From NCBI RefSeq assembly GCF_003641185.1, contig NZ_CP032757.1:3348001-3412000 (forward strand): a stretch of DNA of 64,000 nucleotides. Direction: 5' to 3'. Position 1 is the first letter of the stretch; every line of letters starts with the position of its first letter. A program made the position numbers and the translations under genes. Positions 63,293 through 64,000 of this stretch are shown in pieces. Origin of the DNA: Lactiplantibacillus pentosus. GTDB lineage: Bacteria; Bacillota; Bacilli; Lactobacillales; Lactobacillaceae. The notes under the pieces were generated by a model. The model did no database searches, was not told where the DNA came from, and worked only from the letters and a program-made list of their open reading frames with translations.

Positions 63293-64000
63293 TTATTTTG
63301 GCATCGTGTAAACTTGAACACCGTAACCGGCTAGTGCTTGTTCTCCCTGTACCGATTGGTCACTGAATACAGCGTGTAACGGTTGAGCCAACGTCACAGT
63401 GGTCGGCTGGTGACTAAAATTAATCACGAAATAATAGCGTTCCGTTGCATTCTCACGAACTTGAATCGCGACTTTTGGCGTTGCTTTGGTGATTGGTAAG
63501 CTTGGCTTGAGTTCAAGTTGAATCGCCAATTGTTCATAGAAGGCCGCCAAAAAGTCAGTATCTGTTCGAGCCGCAAGATAGTATGCGCTTCCATTTCCGA
63601 GCGTGTTTTTAGTCACTGCGGGTGTGCCGGCATAGAAATCCTTTTGGTAAGTGCCCAGCGTCTCGGCCGTCGTCGTCTCGATCACATCACAGTAATCATT
63701 GATTTGATAAGCTTGATGATAGGCCGTTAATGCATTGTGCTGTTGCGGATATAACGTATCCGTTTCTTGTACCTTGAGGCCATAGGTTGCTTGAAAATCG
63801 GCTAACCCATCACCCTGGTAGGCCAAGAAATCACGGTCAACAACGCCTGTGATATAGGTACCGACTAAGTGTCCACCCTGTTCAACATAGGCCTTTAGTT
63901 TGGCCGCAAACGCCGCACTCATCATAAAGTGCATCGGGTCGATGATGAGGTCATATGCGGATAAATCATCGGTCGTTGAGAGGATTTCGACTGGAATGTC
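63293..64000 (-). CDS. lacA: Beta-galactosidase GH42, C-terminal part (runs off window)
   Basis: The last about 236 residues of a GH42 beta-galactosidase, with the start outside the window. The frame is open to 64000, reading PVEILSTTDDLSAYDLIIDP; then the trimerisation-domain parts HFMMSAAFAAKLKAYVEQGG, GTYITGVVDRDFLAYQG and the C-terminal beta domain YYFVINFSHQPTTVTL. It cleaves lactose or galacto-oligosaccharides brought in by the adjacent carrier; only 18 bp separate the two genes, so they are one operon. Confidence 0.88.
   Translation of the reverse strand, partial: DIPVEILSTTDDLSAYDLIIDPMHFMMSAAFAAKLKAYVEQGGHLVGTYITGVVDRDFLAYQGDGLADFQATYGLKVQETDTLYPQQHNALTAYHQAYQINDYCDVIETTTAETLGTYQKDFYAGTPAVTKNTLGNGSAYYLAARTDTDFLAAFYEQLAIQLELKPSLPITKATPKVAIQVRENATERYYFVINFSHQPTTVTLAQPLHAVFSDQSVQGEQALAGYGVQVYTMPK

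Overview
The window looks like a chromosomal segment of a Lactiplantibacillus species (L. plantarum / L. pentosus group). This rests on gene content and order recalled from that group, not on a database search. Markers are the low-to-mid-GC codon usage with strong AGGAGG ribosome binding sites, the csc-type WxL surface-protein operon, a P60-like secreted hydrolase with a Ser/Ala/Gln/Thr linker, ATP-type PEP carboxykinase, a GPH sugar carrier with a fused EIIA domain next to a GH42 beta-galactosidase, the ThrE split pair, and the small lactobacillar families DUF1836, DUF2316 and DUF1093. A perfect 16-bp parS site at 55341-55356 suggests an origin-proximal location.

Layout. 0-12 kb: hydrolase/DUF1836 pair, nucleoside deoxyribosyltransferase, PacL-type cation ATPase, cytoplasmic 5'-nucleotidase-like protein, AEC transporter, a frameshifted HicB-like gene, aldo/keto reductase, and a ThrE-type two-gene exporter. 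12-20.7 kb: small YxeA-like protein, solitary MazE-like antitoxin, UppP, a DUF4870/TetR/macro-domain operon, a secreted DUF1002 protein, a frameshifted MarR regulator, a TetR regulator, and pckA under a cre box. 20.7-22.2 kb: 1.4 kb without genes that holds two large palindromic repeat elements; related pieces recur at 16.8, 32.9 and 39.2 kb. 22-36 kb: P60-like hydrolase, tRNA-Ala(CGC), VanZ, DUF2316/TetR, DyP peroxidase, a MerR/MFS unit with two matching operators, menaquinone methyltransferase, SGNH esterase, a heavy-metal P1-type ATPase, and a frameshifted glycerol facilitator.

36-46 kb is the stress, metal and redox part. It has an orphan enterocin-A-type immunity protein, a thioredoxin/CsoR-family operon with a CsoR-like operator, a decayed toxin with its probable immunity gene in an AT-rich island, and a copper-chaperone/Dps-like operon. 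Next to that operon lies a Crp/Fnr-family regulator with the Cys pair seen in L. casei FLP. Two FNR-type boxes, one before the metal ATPase (33 kb) and one before the chaperone/Dps operon (40.5 kb), are both centred 41.5 bp from the inferred transcription start, so these genes probably form one regulon. PepO and NADH peroxidase follow.

46-64 kb: a five-gene csc/WxL surface operon, a TetR regulator, a MoxR/VWA operon preceded by parS, an aquaporin, an AarF/UbiB-like protein, a toxin-antitoxin-like pair, an Ile-specific T-box before brnQ, and finally rafP-like carrier plus partial lacA running off the end. Several genes (HicB-like, MarR, GlpF, the fragment at 38.8-39.1 kb) carry one- or two-base frameshifts, and the first csc gene has ATC where ATG is expected. 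These are either real decay or residual assembly error.
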